Origin: Leptolyngbyaceae cyanobacterium RM1_1_2
Lineage (GTDB): Bacteria; Cyanobacteriota; Cyanobacteriia; Phormidesmidales; Phormidesmidaceae
Length of the DNA stretch: 64,000 bases
Direction of reading: 5' to 3'
Assembly: GCA_012032345.1 (NCBI GenBank)
Contig: JAAUQI010000002.1
Coordinates: 62,001-126,000, forward strand
Shown here: piece after piece, positions 46,534-54,912 of the stretch
Layout: each line of letters starts with the position of its first letter
Position numbering within the stretch: position 1 is the stretch's first letter
Program-made: the position numbers and the translations under genes
Notes under the pieces: generated by a model
Databases searched by the model: none
Told to the model about the DNA's origin: nothing
The model's input: only the letters and a program-made list of their open reading frames with translations

Positions 46534-47802
46534 ATGACCACAACGCTGATTCAGCAGGTACGGGTACTTGATCCGGTGAGTCAAACTGATCGGGTGGCAG
46601 ACGTGCTGATTGAGGCAGGCAGACTGCGGGCGATCGCAAGGCAGATTGCACCCCCTGCGTCAGCCGAGAGAGTTAACGGCCACGATAAGGTTTTTGCCCC
46701 CGGTCTAGTAGATCTTTATAGCCACAGCGGTGAACCGGGGTTTGAGTCGCGGGAAACGCTGAACTCCTTGCAGCAGGCTGCTATAGCTGGCGGCTTTACT
46801 CGCGTAGGGCTATCGCCTACAGGCCATCCCGTAAGCGATCACCCGGCGGCGGTGGCTCAGCGGCAGCGACTAGGGCTTTTTCCCTGGGGCGCACTGACGC
46901 TGGGCGCTCAAGGGCAGCAGATGAGCGATCTCGTAGAGCTAGCGGCTGCTGGAGTGGTGGGCTTTACAGATATGTCTCCAATTAATCACTGGCTACTGCT
47001 GCGGCGACTGCTGGAATATGCTCAGCCTTTAGGCAAGCCCATTGCCATCTGGCCCTGTAGTCAAATGCTGGCGACAGGAGCGGCGCGTGAAGGCGAAGAC
47101 TCTTTGCGTTTGGGCCTGCCGGGAACCCCCGCGATCGCTGAAACAACTGCCCTAGCCGCTCTGGTTGAGTGTGTTGCCGCCATCGGCACCCCTGTTCACA
47201 TCATGCGGGTTTCGACAGCTCGCAGCGTGGTGCTGATTGCCCAAGCCAAGGCGGCAGGGCTACCCGTGACAGCCAGCACCACCTGGATGCATTTGCTCTT
47301 TAGCACCGCAGATTTGGATACCTACGACCCCAACCTCAAACTCGACCCGCCCCTAGGCACAGGCACCGATCAACAGGCTTTGATAGCAGGAGTTGAGGCT
47401 GGCACCATCGATGCGATCGCTATCGACCACGCGCCCTACACCTACGAAGAAAAAACGGTGCCCTTTAGTCTGGCCCCGCCCGGTGCGATCGGCTTAGAGC
47501 TGGCGCTACCAGCGCTCTGGCAGCAGTTTGTAGCCTCTGAGCAATGGTCAGCTTTACAGCTCTGGCAGTGTCTTAGCCAACAGCCAGCCCTGTGTCTGGC
47601 TCAGGAACCTCCTACTTTGGTGATCGAGCGGCCTCTAGAAGCCGTTTTGTTCGACCCGCAGAGGCTCTGGCCAGTGGAGGCAAATACCCTAAAGTCACGC
47701 TCAAGCAATACCCCCTGGCTAGGCAAAACCCTGACCGGGCAGGTTTTACAAACTTGGTCAGGCTTGAATTGGGTATGTGCCTCCAAAGCAAGGCATCCTT
47801 GA
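46534..47802 (+). CDS. dihydroorotase-like amidohydrolase, metal ligands lost
   Basis: 422 residues with the amidohydrolase pattern FAPGLVDLYSHSGEPGFESR, LLRRLLEYAQ, AETTALAALVE, RVSTARSVVLI, ATIDAIAIDHAPYTYEEK. In active dihydroorotase the first motif is DxHxH; here it is DLYSH. The usual His before VSTA is replaced (HIMRVSTA). No Lys that could be carboxylated is evident, although the Asp of IDHAPY remains. It is likely a non-catalytic paralogue like PyrX/PyrC', which pairs with aspartate transcarbamoylase. Close to the phosphatase gene (6-nt gap); a joint function is not evident. Confidence 0.85.
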   Translation: MTTTLIQQVRVLDPVSQTDRVADVLIEAGRLRAIARQIAPPASAERVNGHDKVFAPGLVDLYSHSGEPGFESRETLNSLQQAAIAGGFTRVGLSPTGHPVSDHPAAVAQRQRLGLFPWGALTLGAQGQQMSDLVELAAAGVVGFTDMSPINHWLLLRRLLEYAQPLGKPIAIWPCSQMLATGAAREGEDSLRLGLPGTPAIAETTALAALVECVAAIGTPVHIMRVSTARSVVLIAQAKAAGLPVTASTTWMHLLFSTADLDTYDPNLKLDPPLGTGTDQQALIAGVEAGTIDAIAIDHAPYTYEEKTVPFSLAPPGAIGLELALPALWQQFVASEQWSALQLWQCLSQQPALCLAQEPPTLVIERPLEAVLFDPQRLWPVEANTLKSRSSNTPWLGKTLTGQVLQTWSGLNWVCASKARHP

Positions 47803-47811
47803 AATTTTGGC

Positions 47812-48054
47812 TTACTTCAGCACGTCGCCTAGATAAAGCTGCACAAACGCTGCCGCCGCCTCTGGGCTAAGGGTTTTGAGCGCCTTGACAATATCAGCAA
47901 CAGTTTCGGCGGTGGGATCACGCTGTTCGTGGAACCACCGAAACACAACAGATCGCCTGATACCTAAAGTAGTTGCCAATTTGTTTTGGCTAATATTATA
48001 GGTCTCTAAAACCTGTCTCAGGGCATGTCCGGCTCTTCCCATGCCTTGAATCAT
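47812..48054 (-). CDS. XRE-type helix-turn-helix regulator
   Basis: 80 residues from ATG 48054; 48042 is another in-frame ATG and the open frame extends to 48138. Core ALRQVLETYNISQNKLATTL, GIRRSVVFRWFHEQRDPTAET is an XRE/Cro helix-turn-helix. The end LSPEAAAAFVQLYLGDVLK is a helical dimer tail. It is probably a local repressor. It is divergent from a small gene at 48137, with a large inverted repeat between them. Confidence 0.85.
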   Translation of the reverse strand: MIQGMGRAGHALRQVLETYNISQNKLATTLGIRRSVVFRWFHEQRDPTAETVADIVKALKTLSPEAAAAFVQLYLGDVLK

Positions 48055-48078
48055 GTCAGACGATAAAAATATCGTAAA

Positions 48079-48137
48079 TGGACACTCATTGGCTAACATT
48101 TTCTGTATGATGGATGACGTCAGCCAAAAAGTGTCCA
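48079..48137. promoter_or_regulatory. 19-nt inverted-repeat operator between divergent genes
   Basis: TGGACACTCATTGGCTAAC at 48079-48097 faces GTCAGCCAAAAAGTGTCCA at 48119-48137; the second, reversed, is TGGACACTTTTTGGCTGAC. They match at 16 of 19 positions. A -10-like TATGAT (48106-48111) lies in the 21-nt spacer. A bound dimer pair would block the rightward promoter. The adjacent XRE protein is the natural candidate ligand. Confidence 0.7.
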
Positions 48138-48391
48138 TGATGAATCAAAACTTTCTAGAAACCACAGCACTGCCTAATCAAGAGGCGATCGCCCCGCAAC
48201 AAGTCACTGAGATTCCCAGGCCCGAGATTGGCAGGGTCACCGTGTCAGGCTCTCCAGCAGTGGTGAAGGCGATTATTCATGACCTGCATAATCGCCGTTT
48301 TGCCGAACCCAACGACTGGAGCTTGGCGGTGCTGACCAGAAAAATAGGTGAGGTGATGCGAGTCTTGCTGAAGCGAGTTTGGCTGGGGTAA
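48137..48391 (+). CDS. small conserved cyanobacterial protein, unknown function
   Basis: 84 residues from the ATG at 48137 (a second ATG is at 48140). The core RVTVSGSPAVVKAIIHDLHN, then a short AVLTRKIGEVMRVLLKRV end, matches a small family seen repeatedly in cyanobacteria, often mis-annotated as transport related. It is divergent from the XRE gene and its start coincides with the end of the operator repeat. No ribosome site is apparent, so a leaderless or weakly translated message is possible. Confidence 0.65.
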   Translation: MMNQNFLETTALPNQEAIAPQQVTEIPRPEIGRVTVSGSPAVVKAIIHDLHNRRFAEPNDWSLAVLTRKIGEVMRVLLKRVWLG

Positions 48392-48491
48392 ACGCCTATT
48401 ATTATGTCTTTAGCGAATCAGCAATCTAACAGTGAACCTATGCCCCTGTTTGCAACAGAAAACCTCGCTGTTTCAGCAAAAGAGCCTGTTT

Positions 48492-48806
48492 ATGCTTCAA
48501 TCTAGCCAGCTTCAAACCCTGCGATCGCGCTATCTACAACTGACTAACCAAACGCTGCCAGATCTCGCCAAAACCCGTGCCTTTTCGGTACGGTTCAACC
48601 ACTGTTTTCAGCGCATCATTTTAGACAACTTGTTTCAAACCTGCTGGTATGAAGCACTTGAGAGCAAAACGCCAGCTTACCAACAGCTTTCTACTTCTCA
48701 GCTAGAAGCCGCAATTGACCTGGCCGAAGCCATCATTGAACAACCAGACGAATATCTAAACCAGCTTAACGACAACAGTTTGCGCTGGCGAGGACACAAA
48801 AACTGA
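48492..48806 (+). CDS. small conserved hypothetical protein
   Basis: 104 residues from ATG 48492; the frame opens at GTG 48432. Helical: LQTLRSRYLQLTNQTLPDL, FSVRFNHCFQRIILDNLFQ, LSTSQLEAAIDLAEAIIEQP, and NDNSLRWRGH at the end. I recognise a cyanobacterial small-protein pattern but no named domain. It follows the previous small gene by 100 nt and may share its transcript. Confidence 0.6.
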   Translation: MLQSSQLQTLRSRYLQLTNQTLPDLAKTRAFSVRFNHCFQRIILDNLFQTCWYEALESKTPAYQQLSTSQLEAAIDLAEAIIEQPDEYLNQLNDNSLRWRGHKN

Positions 48807-48913
48807 CGAAATTGCTGTAGTTCGCTCTACTGGATTTGATAGATGAGAACTCATCAGAAGAGCCTTAAAGTATTTACGCTCCTGTATCAAAATTAGGTGG
48901 TTTGAGGCTGGAC

Positions 48914-49840
48914 TTATTGACTGGCCGCTGTTTTTTGAGCTTTAGCCGCAGGCTGATAGCTAAGGCTGCGGAAGTAGCGGCTGCTCACCACACCCAGAAA
49001 AGCAACATAGGCAACTAGCTGCACCAGATAAATATGATCCCGGTAGCCCAACAGCGTTTTGAGCAAAATTCCTGGAAACTGCTGATCTGGCAAAAAGCCG
49101 CTGGCATCCCACAGTAGCGGCCCTAACACACAAGATTGACTAGAAAAACACAGGTCTGAAATATGCCCGTTTAGCTGGCTAACAGCCGCAAAGACCGCGT
49201 CTAAATTTTTGCACAATGATACCACCAGTCCTGCGACAATTAGCAGCAGCAGAGTTCCCATAACCTGAAAGAATCGTCGAATATCTATCTGAATGCCCCA
49301 GCGAAACAGGGACAGCCCTACCGCAACGGCTGCCAGTAGCCCCGCCACCGCACCCAGAATCGGCCCTATTCCAGGCTGGAGGCTGGTAAACAAAAACACG
49401 ACCGTCTCAAAGCCTTCGCGCAGCACCGCGACACAAACCAGGCTAAAAATGCTGACGCCCGCGACAGAGGACTGGGTCAGGGCTGATTGTACATTAGCCT
49501 GCAGCTCTGTTTTAAGCGATCGCGCCTGCTTCGTCATCCAGATCAGCATCCAGCTCAGCATGATAATTGCAATCGCGCAGAGCAGGCTCTTGAGCAGAGG
49601 CTCAATCAGGGCATTTAGCGTCGGCAGCGACACCCGAATTTGGGTTAAGCCAATGCTGAGCAAAATCCCGATCAGGATGCTGCCCAATAGGCCAGCCGCA
49701 ATGCCGCTGTAAACCCAAACGTTGAGCCGACTCTGTTGGGCCTTGCTCAAACAGGCCAACACAACCCCCACGACGAGAGCTGCTTCAACTCCCTCGCGCA
49801 GCGTAATAACGAAAGGAGCTAGAGCTGAGGTTAAATCCAT
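48914..49840 (-). CDS. FTR1-family high-affinity iron permease
   Basis: 308 residues from ATG 49840 (MDLTSALAPFVITL). The open frame runs 138 nt further, but that part is not FTR1-like. Seven membrane segments are visible. The two iron-binding motifs are FVITLREGVEAALVVG and CVAVLREGFETVVFL, both REGxE. It takes up Fe(III), usually with a ferroxidase or EfeO-like partner, none of which is nearby. Probably induced by iron limitation, but no Fur box was recognised in the 223-nt upstream region shared with glgP. Confidence 0.9.
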   Translation of the reverse strand: MDLTSALAPFVITLREGVEAALVVGVVLACLSKAQQSRLNVWVYSGIAAGLLGSILIGILLSIGLTQIRVSLPTLNALIEPLLKSLLCAIAIIMLSWMLIWMTKQARSLKTELQANVQSALTQSSVAGVSIFSLVCVAVLREGFETVVFLFTSLQPGIGPILGAVAGLLAAVAVGLSLFRWGIQIDIRRFFQVMGTLLLLIVAGLVVSLCKNLDAVFAAVSQLNGHISDLCFSSQSCVLGPLLWDASGFLPDQQFPGILLKTLLGYRDHIYLVQLVAYVAFLGVVSSRYFRSLSYQPAAKAQKTAASQ

Positions 49841-50063
49841 CTGCCAAATCCGTGATTTCCTGCCTGATGTAAGTGTAATGATTTGTGCTTGAAGTCGCCT
49901 TTGTTTGAATAAGAATTGGCTCAGCCAGAACTGCAAGTCATCAGGATTTATGCCGTTCGATTCATGATCTATCCCCAAAGACAGTGTTAAGAGAAGCTAA
50001 GTTGTCCCTGTTGAAAGGCAGAATGACCTTAGCTCAGACTCAGTCATTTAACTAATTAAAAAT

Positions 50064-52706
50064 ATGCGTCCTATCCGTACGTTTAACGTTACGCCTTCGC
50101 TGCCTGCTCGTTTGGAGCCGCTGCGTAATCTGGCCTATAACCTGCATTGGGACTGGGATTTTGGCACTATTGATCTGTTTCGCAGACTTGATCTCGATCT
50201 GCTGGAGTCGAGTCGCTACAATCCCGTCTTGGTGTTGGGCAGTATCAGTCAAAATCGCCTGCAGGAAGCGGCTGAGGATGAGGGTTTTTTGGCCCAGATG
50301 GATCGAGCCGCCCAGCGCCTGGAAGACTATTTGCAAGAGCGAATCTGGTACAAGAAAAATCGTAAGCAGCCAGTTCCCGATGAGCGCTATGCCTATTTTT
50401 CAATGGAGTTTGGCCTGACTTCCTGTATGCCAGTTTATTCTGGCGGTTTGGGGGTTTTGGCAGGTGACCACTTAAAGTCAGCCAGCGATTTGGGGCTGCC
50501 GCTGGTGGGAGTGGGGCTGCTCTATCAGGAGGGCTACTTTGCCCAGTACCTCAATGCCGATGGCTGGCAGCAAGAGCGCTACCCGATCAATGACTTTTAC
50601 AATATGCCGCTGCATCTAGAGCGCCATGCCGACGGCTCTGAACTGCGCATTGGTGTAGATTATCCCGATCGCACTGTCTATGCTCGAGTTTGGCGGGTAC
50701 AAGTGGGTACAGTGCCGCTCTATCTGCTGGATACCAATATTGAGCCTAACAGCCCCTACGACCAGGATATCTGCGATCGCCTCTATGGCGGCGACATTGA
50801 CATGCGGATTCATCAGGAAATCATGCTGGGAATCGGCGGCGTTCGCATGTTGAAGGCGTTGGGACTGCTGCCTACGGTTTATCACATGAATGAAGGCCAC
50901 TCGGCTTTTCTGGCCCTAGAGCGAATTTGCATGTTGATGAACGAGACCGACCTGTCTTTTACCGAGGCTTTTTATCTGGCTCAGGCAGGGCAGGCTTTTA
51001 CTACCCACACGCCAGTACCTGCCGGGATTGATCTGTTTCCACCCGACAAGATCCTCTACTACCTGGGCAGCTACGCCCAGCGCTTTGGCCTCTCGGGCGA
51101 AGAATTTCTGGCTCTGGGGCGCGAAAACACAGGGGATCTTTCAGCCCCTTTTAGCATGGCGGTTTTGGCCATCAAGACAGCGGCTTTTGTCAACGGCGTC
51201 AGCGCCCTGCATGGGGAAGTGTCGCGCCAGATGTTTTACTGCCTATGGCCCCAACTGCCGCTGATAGAAGTCCCGATTACGTCAATTACCAACGGAGTCC
51301 ACGCTCGGAGCTGCGTAGCGAAGTCCACTCAAGAACTCTACGATCGCTATTTAGGCCCTAGCTGGTCACAGGCGAGTCCCTCTAACGCCCTCTGGCAGCG
51401 AGTTGACGCTATCCCTGATGAAGAACTCTGGCGCAACCATGAGCTTTGCCGATCGCAGATGGTTGTCTCTGTGCGCGATCGCCTGGAGAAAAGCCTGATA
51501 GAGCGCTCGGCTTCTCCGGTTGAACTGGCTAAAGCTAAAGAAGTCCTCGATCCCAAAGTGTTGACAATTGGCTTTGCCCGCCGCTTTGCTACCTACAAGA
51601 GAGCGGCTTTGTTTTTGCACGACCTTGAGCGCATTCGCCAGATCATTGCTGGAGCCGATCGGCAGCGGCGAGTACAGTTTGTGATCGCGGGCAAAGCCCA
51701 CCCCAAAGATTCGCCGGGGAAAGAGGTGATTCGCAAAATCATTCACTTTACCCGCGATGAAGGGCTGGAGCGCTCAATTGTGTTTGTGCCCAACTATGAC
51801 ATTCATGTGGCGCGATCGCTGGTGGCTGGCTGCGATATCTGGCTAAACACGCCCCGGCGTCCCCGTGAAGCCTCTGGCACCAGCGGCATGAAAGCCTCCA
51901 TGAATGGACTCCCCAACCTCAGCATTCTGGATGGCTGGTGGGCCGAGGCCGACTATGTGGCCACTGGCTGGCCGATTGGTTCGGGTGAAGACTATGACGA
52001 TCCAGAATATCAGGACGAAGTCGAGGCCAATGCCCTCTATGACCTGCTGGAAAAAGAAATCGTGCCGCTGTTTTACACCCGCGACCGAGAAGACATTCCC
52101 CGAGGCTGGGTCGCCAAGATGAAGGCCGCGATTCGACTGAATACGCCCATGTTTAATACGGCCCGGATGCTGAAAGACTACGCTACACGCGCTTATTTTC
52201 CCTGCAGCGATCGCAACTACCGGCTGAGCCAGGACAGCTTTGCCCCGGTTAAAGATCTGGCCCACTGGGAAAATCACCTCACACAACACTGGTACGAGAT
52301 GAAAATTGAGGAGGTTTCGATCTCAGAACCCTCTACTCTAAAAGTTAACCAGCCGCTTAAGGTAGCCGCTTTTGTTCAGCTAGGGGCGCTGCAGCCGACT
52401 GATGTGCAGGTAGAGCTGTATCAGGGGCAGGTGAATACAGATGGCGAAATTAACCGAGGTGTTCCCAGCATCATGACCTATCAGGGTTTAGACCCCCAAG
52501 GTCGCAGTCACTACGAGATTGAGGTTACCTATACCAGCAGCGGTCTACAGGGCTTGTCGTTGCGTATTTTACCTACCCACAAAAACTTGAACAGCTCCTA
52601 TGCTCCTAGGCTGATTCTCTGGGCAGAACCGGAAGAAGTTCAGCTTGATGTAGAGGCTGAGACGCCTGACCCGACACCTGCGGCTGAGGCGATCGCAATG
52701 GCTTAG
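50064..52706 (+). CDS. glgP: alpha-glucan (glycogen) phosphorylase
   Basis: 880 residues. GT35 family, the archaeal/Thermotoga-like type. It starts MRPIRTFNVTPSLPARLEPL and has FSMEFGLTSCMPVYSGGLGV, DHLKSASDLGLPLVGVGLLY, HMNEGHSAF, and the PLP-binding Lys at about residue 610 in PREASGTSGMKASMNG. It cleaves glycogen with phosphate to give glucose 1-phosphate. Soluble. A C-terminal extension (about 750-880) beyond the catalytic core is beta-rich. Followed by a strong terminator. Confidence 0.95.
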   Translation: MRPIRTFNVTPSLPARLEPLRNLAYNLHWDWDFGTIDLFRRLDLDLLESSRYNPVLVLGSISQNRLQEAAEDEGFLAQMDRAAQRLEDYLQERIWYKKNRKQPVPDERYAYFSMEFGLTSCMPVYSGGLGVLAGDHLKSASDLGLPLVGVGLLYQEGYFAQYLNADGWQQERYPINDFYNMPLHLERHADGSELRIGVDYPDRTVYARVWRVQVGTVPLYLLDTNIEPNSPYDQDICDRLYGGDIDMRIHQEIMLGIGGVRMLKALGLLPTVYHMNEGHSAFLALERICMLMNETDLSFTEAFYLAQAGQAFTTHTPVPAGIDLFPPDKILYYLGSYAQRFGLSGEEFLALGRENTGDLSAPFSMAVLAIKTAAFVNGVSALHGEVSRQMFYCLWPQLPLIEVPITSITNGVHARSCVAKSTQELYDRYLGPSWSQASPSNALWQRVDAIPDEELWRNHELCRSQMVVSVRDRLEKSLIERSASPVELAKAKEVLDPKVLTIGFARRFATYKRAALFLHDLERIRQIIAGADRQRRVQFVIAGKAHPKDSPGKEVIRKIIHFTRDEGLERSIVFVPNYDIHVARSLVAGCDIWLNTPRRPREASGTSGMKASMNGLPNLSILDGWWAEADYVATGWPIGSGEDYDDPEYQDEVEANALYDLLEKEIVPLFYTRDREDIPRGWVAKMKAAIRLNTPMFNTARMLKDYATRAYFPCSDRNYRLSQDSFAPVKDLAHWENHLTQHWYEMKIEEVSISEPSTLKVNQPLKVAAFVQLGALQPTDVQVELYQGQVNTDGEINRGVPSIMTYQGLDPQGRSHYEIEVTYTSSGLQGLSLRILPTHKNLNSSYAPRLILWAEPEEVQLDVEAETPDPTPAAEAIAMA

Positions 52707-52732
52707 CACCATGACCCCACAGCCTCAGCAGC

Positions 52733-52780
52733 TAGCCAGCAGGGACATCCTTAGAATGCATCCCTGCTGGCTAATTTTGG
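52733..52780 (+). terminator. terminator after glgP
   Basis: Perfect 13-nt arms TAGCCAGCAGGGA (52733-52745) and complement (52761-52773), then ATTTTGGG and a T5 run further on. On the opposite strand it also follows the tRNA-His gene. Confidence 0.75.
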
Positions 52781-52813
52781 GTCTTTTTCCAGACCTTCAG
52801 CTTTAGAATAAAG

Positions 52814-52887
52814 GGCGAACGACGGGATTTGAACCCGCGAGTGGTGGAATCACAATCCACTGCCTTAACCCCTTGGCTACGCTCGCC
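52814..52887 (-). tRNA. tRNA-His(GTG)
   Basis: 74 nt on the minus strand. It begins GGCGAGCGTAGCCAAGGGG, with the extra 5' G pairing the discriminator C as expected for tRNA-His. The anticodon stem GTGGA/TCCAC encloses TTGTGAT, anticodon GTG. The T-arm has CGGGTTCAAATCCCG. No CCA is encoded. Confidence 0.92.
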
Positions 52888-53373
52888 ATCATCGCGCATT
52901 AAGAATTGTAGCACTGAGTCGCCTGAATTAGCCAATGGCAGCAGCAGCTTTAGGCAGGATTCGTTCCTGAAGCAAAATCAGAGAAGACACCGTCCAAAAC
53001 AGATCTTTGTCCACAACGTCCACATCTACTGCTTTCGCTGGGTATCAAACAGGCTGGGCTTGCCCACTCTGATGTAAGCAACAATTTCAAAATCTCAGGT
53101 ACCAAGCGCATTGCTGACTATGACCTGGATATCGATTGGATTTCACCAGAATCTTTTCAGTCGTTTACTTTCCTGTGGGAAGTGGCGATTAATACGAGCC
53201 GCCACTGGGATGCACTGCTGCTACATACCTGAATGGCGATCGCTGATTTTGAGAGTGATCCTGGTGCTCAAAGCATTCAGTTCTTTGTGAAGGTCGCTCT
53301 CTCTCCTCACAAGAGGCGAGTCTGCCCTGTATGATATTTGCCTGCTGTGCAAGTCGTCACGGACATACCAGGC
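52888..53373. other. 486-nt region with possible gene debris
   Basis: From about 53055 to 53232 (+) an open stretch without a start reads KISGTKRIADYDLDIDWISP, ESFQSFTFLWEVAINTSRHW. Neighbouring frames also hold plausible pieces (QIFVHNVHIYCFRWVSNRLG at about 53000-53070). No family is recognised. This may be a decayed gene upstream of the GNAT gene, or chance. Confidence 0.3.
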
Positions 53374-53793
53374 ATGATCAGGGTTGATATCGTTCAGTAC
53401 AAGACCCATAGAAAGGTTCTCCACCACATCCGTCAAACTGTCTTTGTAAAAGAACAAAATATTCCGCTAGCGCTTGAGGTTGATGCCCTCGATCCGCTAT
53501 CGGTTCACGCGCTGGCCCTCTGGAACGGAACCGCAGCAGGTACAGGTCGGCTGACGCCCCAGGGACGCATTGGTCGCGTTGCGGTTTACCCAGCCCTGCG
53601 CCGTCGCGGTGTGGGTCGAGAGATTATGCTGCGTCTGATTCAGATAGCGCAGCAGCAGGGGCGTAACTCAGTGGTAATTTCAGCCCAGTGGCAGGCGTTA
53701 CCTTTTTATCAAAAGCTGGGCTTTATCGAGCAAGGCGATCGCTATCTTGACGTTGGCATTGAGCATATCAAAATGATTAAATACTTTGGCTAA
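53374..53793 (+). CDS. GNAT-family N-acetyltransferase
   Basis: 139 residues from ATG 53374; the frame opens 36 nt earlier. Pattern: IRQTVFVKEQNIPLALEVDA, AAGTGRLTPQGRIGRVAVYP, the acetyl-CoA loop ALRRRGVGREIM, then ALPFYQKLGFIEQGDRYLDV. It is close to the ElaA/YjcF type of small GNAT. The acceptor is unknown. It ends 96 nt before the next gene; the unit is unclear. Confidence 0.88.
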   Translation: MIRVDIVQYKTHRKVLHHIRQTVFVKEQNIPLALEVDALDPLSVHALALWNGTAAGTGRLTPQGRIGRVAVYPALRRRGVGREIMLRLIQIAQQQGRNSVVISAQWQALPFYQKLGFIEQGDRYLDVGIEHIKMIKYFG

Positions 53794-53889
53794 ACACTTT
53801 AGACTCACATCAGGCAAAAGTTATTGAAGTCCTGCCCCTGTTTTTTGGCTATCCTAAACAATCAGCCGCAGTTTTTTTACCTTACTGCT

Positions 53890-54912
53890 ATGCCTAGCTT
53901 CTCCCGGCTCTATTTTTTGCTCACGCTAGCGCTGATGGCTAGCCTCGCTTCAGGTCTGCTGCCGTCAATCGCTCAGCAGCCGCCAGCCGCTGATAGTGCT
54001 CCTAGCTCAGCCCCAGCAGCGCCTGCTACCCCGCTCAGGGTTCTTAGTGCCCCCGACGTCGAATTTTTGAGCAAACCCTTGGTGCAGGCATTTTTAGGCC
54101 AGTCTGCTGAGGCTGATGTTGACCTGGTGAGAGTAACTCCAGAAACGGCTCTGCAAGCTGTCCGCAATGGCGAGGCTGACTTTGCGGCGATCGCGCGATC
54201 GCTGACCCCAGAGGAAGAAGCGCAGGGACTAGTGCAGGTACCGCTAGATCGAGAGGCGATCGCCGTTGTGGTCAGCCAGGATAACCCTTTTAAGGGCAAT
54301 CTCAGCCTGATTCAGCTTGCTGATATCGTGCGCGGCGACATCACCGACTGGTCTGTGGTTGGTGGCCCGGTCAGCTCTATTCGGCTGCTGGATCGTCCGG
54401 CAGATAGCCAAGTGCGGGCGGCGCTGAGCCGCTATGCGGTGTTTGGGCCGCAGTTTCTGACCGGAGCTAACACCCAGGTGATTAATAGTGACAATATCGA
54501 AACGCTGGTGCAGGCGTTAGGCAGCGACGGTATTACCTATGGACTGGTGAGTGAACTAGGCGATCGCCCAGACCTGCGCACGCTCACAATTGACGGGGTC
54601 GGCCCAGCCCAGGCAGGCTATCCGTTTTCGCTCACGCGCACGCTGGTTTACCAAGAGCCGCTCACCCCCCAGGCTCAGGCTCTGCTAACTTTTTTATCTA
54701 CGCCCTTAGCTCAGGAGACACTGCAGGCGGCAGACCGGGCAACGGCTGAATCAATCTCCACCGAGACTGTCTCAGCTCAAACTGATGTCGGCGAGCCTGA
54801 AACTGATCCCGGCGAGATAGCGCCGCCTGATGACGCAACGGGAGATAATCCTTTGGCACCAGAGTGGCAGACCTGGCTAGACTCAATCCCCGAATGGCGC
54901 GCTGGGTGGTGA
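53890..54912 (+). CDS. PstS-like periplasmic substrate-binding protein
   Basis: 340 residues from ATG 53890 (MPSFSRLYFLLTLALMASLA). A signal peptide ends near residue 28 (SIAQQ). The mature domain follows the phosphate-binding PBP-like pattern with GEADFAAIARSLTPEEEAQG, VPLDREAIAVVVSQDNPF, LADIVRGDITDWSVVGGPV and an end LSTPLAQETLQAAD. The acidic tail (about 300-340) is unusual. The ligand is not certain; phosphate or another anion. No permease gene is near. It overlaps the next gene by up to 19 nt. Confidence 0.8.
   Translation: MPSFSRLYFLLTLALMASLASGLLPSIAQQPPAADSAPSSAPAAPATPLRVLSAPDVEFLSKPLVQAFLGQSAEADVDLVRVTPETALQAVRNGEADFAAIARSLTPEEEAQGLVQVPLDREAIAVVVSQDNPFKGNLSLIQLADIVRGDITDWSVVGGPVSSIRLLDRPADSQVRAALSRYAVFGPQFLTGANTQVINSDNIETLVQALGSDGITYGLVSELGDRPDLRTLTIDGVGPAQAGYPFSLTRTLVYQEPLTPQAQALLTFLSTPLAQETLQAADRATAESISTETVSAQTDVGEPETDPGEIAPPDDATGDNPLAPEWQTWLDSIPEWRAGW

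Noticed and set aside
53055-53232. Open stretch before the GNAT gene as a new protein
   Set aside because: No start codon and no recognised family; kept only as possible debris.
53300-53330. CTCTCCTCACAAGAGG as a Yfr1-like small RNA core
   Set aside because: The conserved Yfr1 core (ACTCCTCACAC) is not matched and flanking stems are absent.
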